Shown here in pieces: positions 1-7,391 of a DNA stretch of 59,039 nucleotides (position 1 is its first letter; every line of letters begins with the position of its first letter). A program made the position numbers and the translations under genes. Under the pieces are notes generated by a model. It had not been told where the DNA came from, did not search any database, and was given only the letters and a program-made list of their open reading frames with translations. Location: positions 1 to 59,039 of the IMG/VR virus record IMGVR_UViG_3300028581_000047, one strand, 5' to 3'. The stretch comes from a virus.

Positions 1-396
1 TTAAGTAGGAAATACCTGTACTTCAATACTGTTAGGATGGGTAGGAGGTACAAAACACCCGTACCCGTAGTAAGAATAGCCAATATGCTGTTCTATTAGG
101 ATACGATTTTCAATTACAATAGGATGCGTGTATCCTGCTCTGTTTGAGTAGGATGTGCAGATACTATTCACCCTGCCATTAGGGAAAATTTGGACAATCC
201 CAGCACATACCCGTGGGTTGCATAAGAAAAACGGTGTGCAGTAAGGGTAGGCGTAGTCATGCAGTACCTTGTGACACTACCTCGTGCTATGACCTTGCCA
301 GTAGCCTTAGCTGTATAAAATTTAGGGTAATAGGATGCGTTTGGTTCTATTGCCGTACGTTGTGTACGATGTGTACCCTTTAACTGGGAGAAATTT
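1..396. other. Noncoding leader region with repeated TAGGATG motifs
   Basis: No open frame with a ribosome binding site is visible. The stretch carries several copies of a short motif, TAGGATG or close variants (about positions 32, 119, 148 and 330). One sits in a small inverted repeat, AGGAT...ATCCT, around 121-135. Its 3' end (329-368) holds two consecutive hairpins of the recurrent intergenic family described separately. It probably acts as a promoter or leader region for the rightward early genes, but I cannot place a -35/-10 pair with confidence. Confidence 0.45.
329..368 (+). promoter_or_regulatory. Two-hairpin intergenic element, copy 0
   Basis: Hairpin 1 is AATAG (329-333) with CTATT (347-351). 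Hairpin 2 is CGTAC (354-358) with GTACG (364-368) around a GTTGT loop. The layout matches four further elements at 2758-2804, 3932-3978, 8252-8293 and 9092-9135, whose second hairpin is CCTAC/GTAGG or CCTGT/ACAGG around a T-rich loop. It lies just upstream of the ribosome binding site of the next gene. The function is unknown; RNA processing, attenuation or a phage-specific regulatory role are possible. Confidence 0.5.
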
Positions 397-933
397 ATGT
401 CAGAAGCATTTAGCGGTAAAGTTGGTCAAGCTGTTCAGGATAGGATTGAGTTGGTAGTAGGATTAGCCGAGGATTTGCATATATTTGACTTTGATTGCGA
501 TGATGTAACTCGTGAAGTAATCCCGCATCAAAGTTATGACGGGTTCATCAGCCTCAACTTGGGGGGCTTTACCCTGTCGTCGTGGTTTTACAATTATGGT
601 AGTGGGCGATTCTTGACAAAGTTGCAGCGTGAGTGGAGTTACGGTATGGAGAAGATGTGCCTTACCGATTTTGCGAGGGATTATCCTGGCGAAGAGTTTG
701 ATGCGTACAGTAGGGAGTACATGGATGAAGGTACCTTCATCCAGTTCCGTTGTTACGTTGATGACGACGGTTGGGTTCAGGTTGACCTGTGCATCTGTTA
801 CAAGGATTCTCCTTACTACCGTTCGCAATACTTCGAGGTGATAGCGGATGTGACGTTGAGTGAAGAGAGGTTCATGCGTTTGAGACCTGAGGCGATTATC
901 CGCTGGATTGAGTGTTGTTACCGTAAGGCTTAG
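397..933 (+). CDS. Hypothetical acidic early protein (178 aa)
   Basis: This is the first gene of the rightward run. It starts at ATG 397 behind a good GGGAG Shine-Dalgarno site 6-7 bases upstream. The product is acidic and aromatic-rich, with a cluster of Asp near residues 120-126 and no signal peptide or membrane segment. I recognise no domain. By position, in a block of small phage early genes near an ArdA homologue, it may be a host-takeover or defence-related protein, but that is only inference from context. Confidence 0.75.
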   Translation: MSEAFSGKVGQAVQDRIELVVGLAEDLHIFDFDCDDVTREVIPHQSYDGFISLNLGGFTLSSWFYNYGSGRFLTKLQREWSYGMEKMCLTDFARDYPGEEFDAYSREYMDEGTFIQFRCYVDDDGWVQVDLCICYKDSPYYRSQYFEVIADVTLSEERFMRLRPEAIIRWIECCYRKA

Positions 934-943
934 GAGAATTAAA

Positions 944-1444
944 ATGGCTGTATATGAAGTAAATTTAGAAACGAACGTAGCACCGTTCAATGTGGTAAAG
1001 ATGGATGAACCTTTCATTATTGGTGACGCAACGTTCATACCTGATTACAGGTTTCATTTGGTAGTAAGTGTGGAGTTTCCAGATGATGTGACTGAGGCGG
1101 ACGTGTGGAGGTATTGTGTCGCTCATCTTGAGGAATCACTCGTACTAACGAACGAGTCTGTGTTTGAGGAGTGGCTGGACGAGTACGAGTTATTTCCATT
1201 GGGTTCACTGGTTGCAACTCGTGGGATTGCTGATTCGGGGGTTGACTTTTTAGATTATGTAGTGAGGCACAGTGTTGGTGATTGGGGTGATGGGTGTCGG
1301 GATGACCAAGAGTTGAATGAGGATGGGCTGTTGAACAACGATAGGATTATGTCTGTTTACAGGTTCACCCCCATTGGTACGATTTGGGTAATCACTGAGT
1401 GGGACAGAAGTGTCACGACAGTGTTATTACCTGAAGAATACTAG
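944..1444 (+). CDS. Hypothetical acidic early protein (166 aa)
   Basis: The start is set at ATG 944, preceded by AGGAG with correct spacing, not at an earlier in-frame start overlapping the upstream gene. It follows the previous gene after 10 bases, so the two are probably co-transcribed. The protein is rich in Asp, Glu and Val, soluble, and lacks a recognisable motif. No function can be assigned. Confidence 0.75.
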   Translation: MAVYEVNLETNVAPFNVVKMDEPFIIGDATFIPDYRFHLVVSVEFPDDVTEADVWRYCVAHLEESLVLTNESVFEEWLDEYELFPLGSLVATRGIADSGVDFLDYVVRHSVGDWGDGCRDDQELNEDGLLNNDRIMSVYRFTPIGTIWVITEWDRSVTTVLLPEEY

Positions 1445-1449
1445 GATGT

Positions 1450-1919
1450 AAGCGGTAAGCCCCCAAATTCCTTGTGGGGTTCTTAAAAAGAATTACCGTG
1501 GTGTATCAGGAATCTCGCCGTTCAATGGCAAGGCGTTTATTGAATTGGTCAAGATGTATGGTAACAAAAAGACAGGAGGCGGTGGACTGGTCAGACAAAT
1601 CGACGGTAAGCACATGAATGGTGCTTGCAGCCCAGCAACGGTAAGAATTATGTGGCGGATGTGAAACTTAGGCACTTCAAGAACAGGTTAGTTCGTGTTG
1701 TAGGGTATACACACCAGTGGTTGAAGGGGTTATTACAGGCTTCTGTTGACACGGTGGAAGACGTTCAGGGTAAAACTGCCTGAGGAGCCTGTTGGTATGC
1801 CCTAATCAGTCGGATAAGGATGTGCAGTGTATATCCTGTGATGGTCAGAAGGCGAATGTGCATGGTTTAACGCATAAGCAGAACAAGTATCGTAAGTTTA
1901 AATTGGAGGTAGTAGCATG
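1450..1919 (+). pseudogene. Decayed gene with at least two frameshifts
   Basis: No intact gene covers this stretch, but three consecutive frames read as one protein. Frame one gives LKKNYRGVSGISPFNGKAF and continues through GNKKTGGGGLVRQIDGK. Near 1634 it must shift to continue as NYVADVKLRHFKNRLVRVVG. Near 1781 it shifts again into NCLRSLLVCPNQSDKDVQC, followed by ISCDGQKANVHGLTHKQ, and stops at TGA 1917-1919. The last part has a CxnCxxC zinc-ribbon look. There is no start codon in the first frame, so the 5' end is also damaged. The product would have been about 150 residues. Real decay is likelier than three local sequencing errors, though errors are not excluded. The next gene's ribosome site lies within its last codons. 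Confidence 0.6.
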
Positions 1920-2288
1920 AACAAATTAAGATTTCATTTGGCATCGGGTAAAAACTTCATGAAGTGGCAAGTGACTGAGGGTTCTAAAGTCAGCTATTTT
2001 GACCCTGACTCAACCCAGTTTAGGATGACGGGTTGCGAGTTAAAAAACAATCGTAACGTTGCAAACAAGATTTATGGTGGGGAGAACAAAAGGGTGTGTG
2101 CTTACGTCCAGTTCCAAACAATCGAGATTCTTAAATCACCTGTTCCTGTGGGTACAAAAATCTCGTACAACCCGAGACGTAGACCCTACTGGTGTATTGA
2201 AGAATTGGGGACGAGTATGGATAACATGATTCTAATGGAGTTATTTTCGAGTGGCAGTGGTGTGTTTTTACCTGGAGAAGCGAAATGA
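1917..2288 (+). CDS. Hypothetical protein (123 aa)
   Basis: It starts at ATG 1917 after the leader TTAAATTGGAGG. The start overlaps the stop of the decayed gene as ATGA, and its own stop overlaps the next start as ATGA, so it belongs to one translationally coupled run. The product is basic in its middle part and has no domain I recognise. Confidence 0.75.
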   Translation: MNKLRFHLASGKNFMKWQVTEGSKVSYFDPDSTQFRMTGCELKNNRNVANKIYGGENKRVCAYVQFQTIEILKSPVPVGTKISYNPRRRPYWCIEELGTSMDNMILMELFSSGSGVFLPGEAK

Positions 2289-2746
2289 GTACATATAACA
2301 CAGTTGTGTTTGTAACGACCAAGAGTGTGGCAACAGACATCAGGTTGGAAATGTTGACAACTGCGGACAAGGTGGAGAGCAATCAAGCGTGTTCGGTGTG
2401 GACATGGGATTGGATTGAATCAAATCAGTTGAAACCACTTTGTAACTGGATGATGGATAACTGGGCATTGGAGGAGCATTTCCTGTTCCTGCGAACAGGG
2501 GAAAGCGATACAGATGTTGAAGTATCTGGGTTGTATGACTGTGGTTACAGGATTGGAATCATTCCGCCTGACTTTGATTACGCCGATATGTTGCTATATC
2601 TTGTGGATTCTGAGTACAACTCGTTTTTGGAGCTACGGGAAGAGGGTTTAAGCCACGAACAAATTGCAGCAGCAGGGTTGGCGGATGAAGACATCAGTCA
2701 CATCTGGAAAACCGCCAGGTTAAAGCTGGATAAGTTTTACGCTTAA
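2285..2746 (+). CDS. Hypothetical acidic protein (153 aa)
   Basis: The start at ATG 2285 overlaps the preceding stop by four bases. The product is acidic, with a Trp-rich stretch (SVWTWDWIE) around residues 37-45 and an amphipathic C-terminal region. No known motif is visible and no function is proposed. The gene is followed by the two-hairpin element before ardA. Confidence 0.75.
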   Translation: MSTYNTVVFVTTKSVATDIRLEMLTTADKVESNQACSVWTWDWIESNQLKPLCNWMMDNWALEEHFLFLRTGESDTDVEVSGLYDCGYRIGIIPPDFDYADMLLYLVDSEYNSFLELREEGLSHEQIAAAGLADEDISHIWKTARLKLDKFYA

Positions 2747-2757
2747 AATTTAGGGTC

Positions 2758-2804
2758 TAGCTCATGGGATGTATACCTGTGAGCTACTCCCTACGTTTTG
2801 TAGG
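2758..2804 (+). promoter_or_regulatory. Two-hairpin intergenic element, copy 1 (upstream of ardA)
   Basis: Hairpin 1 pairs TAGCTCA (2758-2764) with TGAGCTA (2780-2786). Hairpin 2 pairs CCTAC (2790-2794) with GTAGG (2800-2804) around GTTTT. An AT-rich stretch and the Shine-Dalgarno site of the ArdA-like gene follow. It belongs to the same family as 329-368, 3932-3978, 8252-8293 and 9092-9135. Confidence 0.55.
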
Positions 2805-2865
2805 AAACATACATAAAATAATTAAATTTTTGTGTATGTACTTTGAATTAACTTGGAGAATTAAG

Positions 2866-3354
2866 ATGGCTGCAATATCGTTTCATGCTTTGGGTGCGTA
2901 TGTTGGTGGAACTTGCGTGACAAAAGAGTTTGATTTGGACGAATACTCAGATTACTACGATTTTGCGGAAGCTCGCGAAAATTGGTTGGAATCAATTGGT
3001 GAAGAAGAATGGATTGTGTGTGATTACGAAGGTGTGCCAAGCCAGTATGTTTCAGAGTACGACCTAGACCCTGCCTTCTTCGACTTCCGTGCTGTGGTGG
3101 AAGAAATGGGTAATGATGAGGAGTTAGTTGAGGCAGGGTTGGATTGTGATGTGCCTCTTGACAAGATTGCAGAGGCGTACTGCGGTAAGTACCGAAGTTT
3201 GGAGGATTACGCTTACGACTTCCTTGTTGAGGTTTACGACCTAGACAGCCTCCCCCACCTTATCACCTGTCACATTGATTGGGAAGGTGTGGCGCGAGAT
3301 TTGAGTCAGGAAGTGAGTTTTGAAAATGGTTATGTGTTTTCGGGGGGTTGGTAA
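2866..3354 (+). CDS. ardA: ArdA-like antirestriction protein
   Basis: ArdA proteins are acidic DNA mimics that block type I restriction enzymes of a newly entered host. The 162-residue product is very acidic throughout. It shows the family pattern: an N-terminal ALGAYVGG-like strand, EEWIVCDYEG near residues 45-54, AYCGKYRSLEDYAYDFL near 104-120, IDWEGVARDL near 137-146, and a C-terminal FENGYVF. The length fits the family. The start at ATG 2866 has a clear TTGGAG site; longer in-frame starts lack one. The position among early genes, directly behind a structured intergenic element, fits early expression after infection or conjugative-like entry. Confidence 0.85.
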   Translation: MAAISFHALGAYVGGTCVTKEFDLDEYSDYYDFAEARENWLESIGEEEWIVCDYEGVPSQYVSEYDLDPAFFDFRAVVEEMGNDEELVEAGLDCDVPLDKIAEAYCGKYRSLEDYAYDFLVEVYDLDSLPHLITCHIDWEGVARDLSQEVSFENGYVFSGGW

Positions 3355-3623
3355 TGAATGGGAATTGGGATGAGTATCGTAAATCAATGCAGCTTGTAAA
3401 GATGGTGGCATCCATGTCACCTGAAGACAAAATTAGAGCTTCTGAGGCTGTTAAAGAGGCAGATATTGCACGGTTGATGCGTGGCACGACTGTGCAAAAA
3501 GAGTTGAAACGAATTAGGGGGACACATTCAGGGAAGGTGAAAACCTTCTTGAGTGCGTTAAGCGAATGTAAGTTCGCACAATCAGGTGTGGATGTTTTAT
3601 TTAACAAAGGGGTAAAGGTATGA
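3354..3623 (+). CDS. Hypothetical small basic protein (89 aa)
   Basis: The start at ATG 3354 shares a base with the ardA stop (TAATG), so translation is probably coupled. The product is Lys- and Arg-rich and helical, with no recognised motif. Coupling to ardA suggests a shared expression time but does not reveal a function. Confidence 0.7.
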   Translation: MNGNWDEYRKSMQLVKMVASMSPEDKIRASEAVKEADIARLMRGTTVQKELKRIRGTHSGKVKTFLSALSECKFAQSGVDVLFNKGVKV

Positions 3624-3772
3624 GTGCGTTATTGGCAGTTATGTGTTTGGTGTTAGTGTTTGTGATTTTTGAGGGGATTTATGCGTTAGAGCGTCAACGT
3701 TCCTCAAACCTGAGAAACAAGGTGTTTCAAGCAATGCGGGTAAACCGTGCGTTAAGAAGGGGGTTGTCATGA
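3620..3772 (+). CDS. Small single-pass membrane protein (50 aa)
   Basis: A short frame overlaps the upstream stop as ATGA. Residues 2-19 form a hydrophobic segment (SALLAVMCLVLVFVIFEG), followed by a basic cytoplasmic-type tail with many Arg and Asn. It looks like a one-span inner-membrane protein. The overlaps on both sides with neighbouring genes support it as real. The function is unknown. Confidence 0.6.
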   Translation: MSALLAVMCLVLVFVIFEGIYALERQRSSNLRNKVFQAMRVNRALRRGLS

Positions 3773-3915
3773 GTGCTTACGACGATTTCAAGAATGCACA
3801 GCTCGCTTATGATTACATGAGTGAACCAGAATGGGATGACGAAGAACGTGAAGAAGACGACCATTTCGATGAACCTGAGTGGGAAGAGGATTTAAACGCA
3901 GAATGTGCGTGGTAG
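3769..3915 (+). CDS. Very acidic small protein (48 aa)
   Basis: The start overlaps the preceding stop (ATGA). Nearly half of the residues are Asp or Glu, for example PEWDDEEREEDD. Such small acidic proteins in phage early regions are sometimes inhibitors or DNA mimics, but nothing in this sequence proves that. It is the last gene before a promoter-containing gap. Confidence 0.6.
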   Translation: MSAYDDFKNAQLAYDYMSEPEWDDEEREEDDHFDEPEWEEDLNAECAW

Positions 3916-3931
3916 TTAAGAGTTGAGATTG

Positions 3932-3978
3932 GTGCTACTTGAGTAATCAGGTGGCACTGACCTACGCTTTTTAGTAGG
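3932..3978 (+). promoter_or_regulatory. Two-hairpin intergenic element, copy 2
   Basis: Hairpin 1 pairs GTGCTAC with GTGGCAC (about 3932-3957, one T-G pair). Hairpin 2 pairs CCTAC (3961-3965) with GTAGG (3974-3978) around a T-rich loop. It lies directly upstream of the promoter and operator of the antirepressor gene. Confidence 0.55.
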
Positions 3979-3979
3979 A

Positions 3980-4008
3980 TTAACCCAATTGTATACTGAC
4001 GGTATACT
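3980..4008 (+). promoter_or_regulatory. Promoter with palindromic operator before the antirepressor
   Basis: TTAACC (3980-3985) and TATACT (4003-4008) are separated by 17 bases and resemble a sigma-70 promoter. The repeat GTATAC (3991-3996), TGACG, GTATAC (4002-4007) forms a symmetric operator overlapping the -10 box, as expected for a repressor-controlled phage promoter. A GGAG site and ATG 4034 follow. The repressor is not identified. Confidence 0.5.
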
Positions 4009-4033
4009 ACAATAACTTTATCGGAGATTTAAG

Positions 4034-4846
4034 ATGTCACAAGCATTAACATTTAATGGCAAAACTTTACACCCAGTTTCACACAACAATGAAATGTGGT
4101 TCACTGCGGCTGATTTGTCAAGAGCTTTGGGTTATGAGAAAGAAACTGCTGCAACCCAAATTTACGCCAGAAACAAGGGGGAATTCCTCGAAAGTATGTC
4201 AGTTGTGCTACACCATCAAATTGAGGGAGGTAACGAGCTAAACGGAAAATGTAAAGTGGGCTGCGGCACTCAATCTGAGTATCTAGGCGAATCTCGTGGC
4301 CTCCAGAAAATGACAAGAATTTTCAGTCTTCGTGGTTGTCACCTAATCGCTATGTTTGCAAAGACAGTAATTGCCAAGCAGTTTCGAGTTTGGGTGTTAA
4401 ATTTGATTGAGGGAAAGGTTCCTGAACCTGCGTACGGGTTGAAAGAAACCTTGGCTACAATTTCCGTACACAGTTATAGCGGAATTGAAGTGCTTGAGAA
4501 GAATGACTTTTTCAAGGTATCTCAGTTATGTTTAAAACAGGGGCGGTTTGCACAAGATTTTGTGGGTCAAAAACGTTATAAGCTAATGATGTCAAAATTC
4601 CCTGCGGCAAAAGTAGCGACGCACGGAGCTGAAAGAGGTACTTGGGTTCATAGGGGCGTGTTTGTCCCATTAGCTTATTGGTTGTCACAGGATTGTGGCG
4701 ATTGGGCGAGGGACTTGGTTGAGAAAAGCAATCCTGCCCCCGTCGTAACCAGCATTACATTAGCGGATTACATGACGAAGGTAATGCCTGAAGTTTTGAG
4801 AGCGTTTGGCGTGGACAAGAATTATGCTCGTGGTTTCTTAGTGTAG
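4034..4846 (+). CDS. Phage antirepressor, BRO-N plus KilA-N-like domain
   Basis: The 270-residue product has an N-terminal BRO-N type fold (residues about 5-120: MWFTAADLSRALGYEKE, then SLRGCHLIAMFAKT) and a C-terminal KilA-N-like region (about 135-240). The latter includes LKQGRFAQDFVGQKRYKLM and GVFVPLAYWLSQDCGDWARD. Such proteins usually bind DNA or a repressor and favour lytic development. It starts at ATG 4034 behind a GGAG site and the 3980-4008 promoter/operator. The gene is the parent of a tandem duplication: bases from 4183 onward are repeated from 4948. Confidence 0.8.
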   Translation: MSQALTFNGKTLHPVSHNNEMWFTAADLSRALGYEKETAATQIYARNKGEFLESMSVVLHHQIEGGNELNGKCKVGCGTQSEYLGESRGLQKMTRIFSLRGCHLIAMFAKTVIAKQFRVWVLNLIEGKVPEPAYGLKETLATISVHSYSGIEVLEKNDFFKVSQLCLKQGRFAQDFVGQKRYKLMMSKFPAAKVATHGAERGTWVHRGVFVPLAYWLSQDCGDWARDLVEKSNPAPVVTSITLADYMTKVMPEVLRAFGVDKNYARGFLV

Positions 4847-4861
4847 GATGTAGCACCAACT

Positions 4862-4885
4862 TGTACAGCCTAATTCTGGGCTGTA
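4862..4885 (+). promoter_or_regulatory. Intergenic hairpin after the antirepressor
   Basis: GTACAGCC pairs with GGCTGTAC around TAATTCTG. It lies between the antirepressor stop and the TTAAATTGGAG leader of the next start. An identical copy stands in the second duplication unit (about 5628-5651). No T-run follows, so it is not a typical intrinsic terminator. Confidence 0.5.
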
Positions 4886-4909
4886 CCCAACTTAAATTGG
4901 AGAGTAAAG

Positions 4910-5612
4910 ATGAGAAAAGAACCTTTAAAAATTCACCGACATGGTGGATTCCTCGAAAGTATGTCAGTTGTGCTACACCATCAAATTGAGGGAGGTAACG
5001 AGCTAAACGGAAAATGTAAAGTGGGCTGCGGCACTCAATCTGAGTGTCTAGGCGAATCTCGTGGCCTCCAGAGAATGACAAGAATTTTCAGTCTTCGTGG
5101 TTGTCACCTAATCGCTATGTTTGCAAAGACAGTAATTGCCAAGCAGTTTCGAGTTTGGGGTGTTAAATTTGATTGAGGGAAAGGTTCCTGAACCTGCGTA
5201 CGGGTTGAAAGAAACCTTGGCTACAATTTCCGTACACAGTTATAGCGGAATTGAAGTGCTTGAGAAGAATGACTTTTTCAAGGTATCTCAGTTATGTTTA
5301 AAACAGGGGCGGTTTGCACAAGATTTTGTGGGTCAAAAACGTTATAAGCTAATGATGTCAAAATTCCCTGCGGCAAAAGTAGCGACGCACGGAGCTGAAA
5401 GAGGTACTTGGGTTCATAGGGGCGTGTTTGTCCCATTAGCTTATTGGTTGTCACAGGATTGTGGCGATTGGGCGAGGGACTTGGTTGAGAAAAGCAATCC
5501 TGCCCCCGTCGTAACCAGCATTACATTAGCGGATTACATGACGAAGGTAATGCCTGAAGTTTTGAGAGCGTTTGGCGTGGACAAGAATTATGCTCGTGGT
5601 TTCTTAGTGTAG
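4910..5612 (+). pseudogene. Chimeric, frameshifted second antirepressor copy
   Basis: The frame begins at ATG 4910 with the first 14 codons of the downstream small gene (MRKEPLKIHRHGGF). It then enters the antirepressor at its residue 51 (LESMSVV). After an extra G near 5157 the frame breaks and the reading stops at about 5176. The rest of the antirepressor, including its KilA-N-like part, remains readable in another frame to TAG 5612. The copy lacks the BRO-N start and is interrupted, so it cannot make the full protein. A KilA-N-only product from an internal start is conceivable but has no obvious ribosome site. Confidence 0.8.
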
Positions 5613-5675
5613 GATGTAGCACCAACTTGTACAGCCTAATTCTGGGCTGTACCCAACTTAAATTGGAGAGTAAAG

Positions 5676-5912
5676 ATGAGAAAAGAACCTTTAAAAATTC
5701 ACCGACATGGTGGATTCCCTTATGTGATTGCTGAGGCTTATGTTCGCCTTGTTGCGGAGGAAGCAGGCTTAATTGTGGGTAAGTCAGTAAGATATGTGCA
5801 TAACGGTCTTACCCAAGCCTGGGTGTTTCAGATTGGTGAGTTATCGGAAGATGGTGTAGCGCAATTGATGTTAAGAATGTTAGCTACAGAATCTTGTCAT
5901 TTTGGTATTTAA
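5676..5912 (+). CDS. Hypothetical small protein (78 aa)
   Basis: It starts at ATG 5676 after the leader TTAAATTGGAG. The first 14 codons are duplicated upstream as the start of the chimeric pseudogene. The product is small and soluble with no recognisable motif. Confidence 0.7.
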   Translation: MRKEPLKIHRHGGFPYVIAEAYVRLVAEEAGLIVGKSVRYVHNGLTQAWVFQIGELSEDGVAQLMLRMLATESCHFGI

Positions 5913-5926
5913 ATTGGAGAGTAGAG

Positions 5927-6241
5927 ATGAGAATGTTTAGATGGTATGCGGAGTATTTACCGAACCCTTTTAGTAAAACATCAGGAATTCACAGCAGGGT
6001 AGGTTATGTTTATGGTCCTCGTGGGCAGTGTGTTGAGGTTCGGTGGTCAAGTGAGGGGCATTTTAACACTCGGGTTAATTGGGAGTATTTGCGCTTGGAA
6101 GGCGAGATGCTGTGGGTGTTACAGGAAGTTGCTAGACTGCTGCAATCGGATTTTGGTGTGATGGGGTTTGATGCTCGAATGGAAGCCTTAGCCGAAAGGG
6201 GCTATGTTAAAAAGGGTTCTTTCTTTGTGTTGGAGGTGTGA
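5927..6241 (+). CDS. Hypothetical protein (104 aa)
   Basis: The start at ATG 5927 is supported by the AAATTGGAG leader 10-12 bases upstream; a longer in-frame start would overlap the previous gene. The product is Arg-rich and aromatic-rich in its first half. No family is recognised. Confidence 0.7.
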   Translation: MRMFRWYAEYLPNPFSKTSGIHSRVGYVYGPRGQCVEVRWSSEGHFNTRVNWEYLRLEGEMLWVLQEVARLLQSDFGVMGFDARMEALAERGYVKKGSFFVLEV

Positions 6242-6242
6242 G

Positions 6243-6698
6243 ATGGGCTGGTTAATTGGCTGGAATTCAAGAAGTGAAGTGATTAAACACTTGAATGAGG
6301 ATGTAGGTACAGGCTGTACACTTGTTAAGTCTTGCATCAAAGGGAGTACACAGTGGCAAGTAATTGACACGCCAGAAGGTCGTTACATTGCCTGCAACTT
6401 GATTGGTGGTAGTAAGGATGGGTATGGGTACAAGGATATGTGTGAAGGTATGAACCCGTATCAGTATTCATGTCCCCTCGCTTATCTGGACATCACCCCT
6501 GTAGCAAGCGAGGAATGGCGCGTAGAAGTCAGGAAATGGCATGAGACACAGAAAGGTAAGTCAAAGTCGTGGCTGTTGACTGTGGGGGATTCTTCAAGGC
6601 AGTATAACTGGGCAAAGAAGTACAGTGAGGATGTGGTAAGGGAACATTTCAAAAAGTCCATGGGTGACACCGAATTTAAATTGGAGGCGGTAAAATGA
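6243..6698 (+). CDS. Hypothetical protein (151 aa)
   Basis: ATG 6243 follows the previous stop at once, with GGAGG placed inside the preceding gene. The N-terminus is Trp-rich (GWLIGWNSRS) and the rest is soluble and mixed in charge. The stop overlaps the next start as ATGA. No domain is recognised. Confidence 0.7.
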   Translation: MGWLIGWNSRSEVIKHLNEDVGTGCTLVKSCIKGSTQWQVIDTPEGRYIACNLIGGSKDGYGYKDMCEGMNPYQYSCPLAYLDITPVASEEWRVEVRKWHETQKGKSKSWLLTVGDSSRQYNWAKKYSEDVVREHFKKSMGDTEFKLEAVK

Positions 6699-6955
6699 AA
6701 AAGAAGAGAGCAATGTATGCAGGTTACAACGGAAGTCCTTGGAAAGCGTATGACTTTACCCCTTGCCTGAACACAGGTGAAAGGGATTTCACACGGGATT
6801 GTGATGAAGTTTGGTGTGTTTACGTCCACTTCAATCCTGTAGACAAGTCAAGGCAAGGGGTAAAGCACCTCACTTACCTGCGAAGTGAGGGGTTGCATTT
6901 TGGTGACAAAGCGTGGGTTGAGAAGGCAGTGTATTGTGAAGTGGAGGCGTTATGA
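6695..6955 (+). CDS. Hypothetical protein (86 aa)
   Basis: It starts in the stop of the preceding gene (ATGA) behind GGAGG. The N-terminus is basic (MKKKRAMYAGYNGS). Its stop overlaps the next start. Coupled, small and of unknown function. Confidence 0.7.
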   Translation: MKKKRAMYAGYNGSPWKAYDFTPCLNTGERDFTRDCDEVWCVYVHFNPVDKSRQGVKHLTYLRSEGLHFGDKAWVEKAVYCEVEAL

Positions 6956-7143
6956 AAAGGTACGCAGTGATTTATCGAACGAACAAGTGGGTACAGACGA
7001 ACGATGCACTTGTTGTGTATGACGAGGTAAAGAAAGGGCGTGTGGCGGAGGTTGTAGATCGTCACAACAACTATTTGGTAAAGAAAGGAGCTGTCACGTT
7101 GTATGGCAGACGGACGTTTAATGCAATTGGGGTGGTGTTATGA
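6952..7143 (+). CDS. Hypothetical small basic protein (63 aa)
   Basis: It has four-base overlaps on both sides, and GGAGG lies 8 bases before ATG 6952. The product is basic and beta-rich (YAVIYRTNKW, ALVVYDEV). No assignment is possible. Confidence 0.65.
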   Translation: MKRYAVIYRTNKWVQTNDALVVYDEVKKGRVAEVVDRHNNYLVKKGAVTLYGRRTFNAIGVVL

Positions 7144-7391
7144 GTACGATACAAAGTTTGATTGATGCAGGATTTATGGCTGTGTTTGGTGGGGATCAGG
7201 CTTACCCTTTGGAAAGCTATGAAGTGGTGGTAGACAGTGAAGTAGTCCGTTACTGCGACATCTCAGACATCGTTAGGGTGTACTGTGGTGACGATGACAT
7301 CTGTGACGTGGTGTGTGAATTGGAGGATTTGGACAGTGAGATTCCTTACCCTGTGTCTGTGTTTAAAGTTACGAAGGAGTTGGTGTTATGA
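7140..7391 (+). CDS. Hypothetical acidic protein (83 aa)
   Basis: It is coupled to both neighbours by ATGA overlaps. The protein is strongly acidic, with repeated Asp-Asp and Asp-Ile stretches in its second half. A mimic or inhibitor role could be imagined, but the sequence does not show it. Confidence 0.65.
   Translation: MSTIQSLIDAGFMAVFGGDQAYPLESYEVVVDSEVVRYCDISDIVRVYCGDDDICDVVCELEDLDSEIPYPVSVFKVTKELVL

Larger units (their letters stand above)
4183..5713 (+). repeat. Direct tandem duplication, units of 765 and 766 bp
   Basis: The segment 4183-4947 recurs as 4948-5713 with only three visible differences: A to G near 5046, A to G near 5092, and one extra G in a G-run near 5157. The unit contains most of the antirepressor gene, the intergenic hairpin and the first 14 codons of the small gene that now starts at 5676. 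Both junctions have the five-base identity ATTCC (at 4183, 4948 and 5714), which suggests recombination between short matching sequences. The high identity implies a recent event. Confidence 0.9.

Noticed and set aside
463-1038. Long minus-strand frame opposite the first two genes
   Set aside because: It overlaps two well-supported plus-strand genes with good ribosome sites, shows no domain and has no ribosome site of its own.
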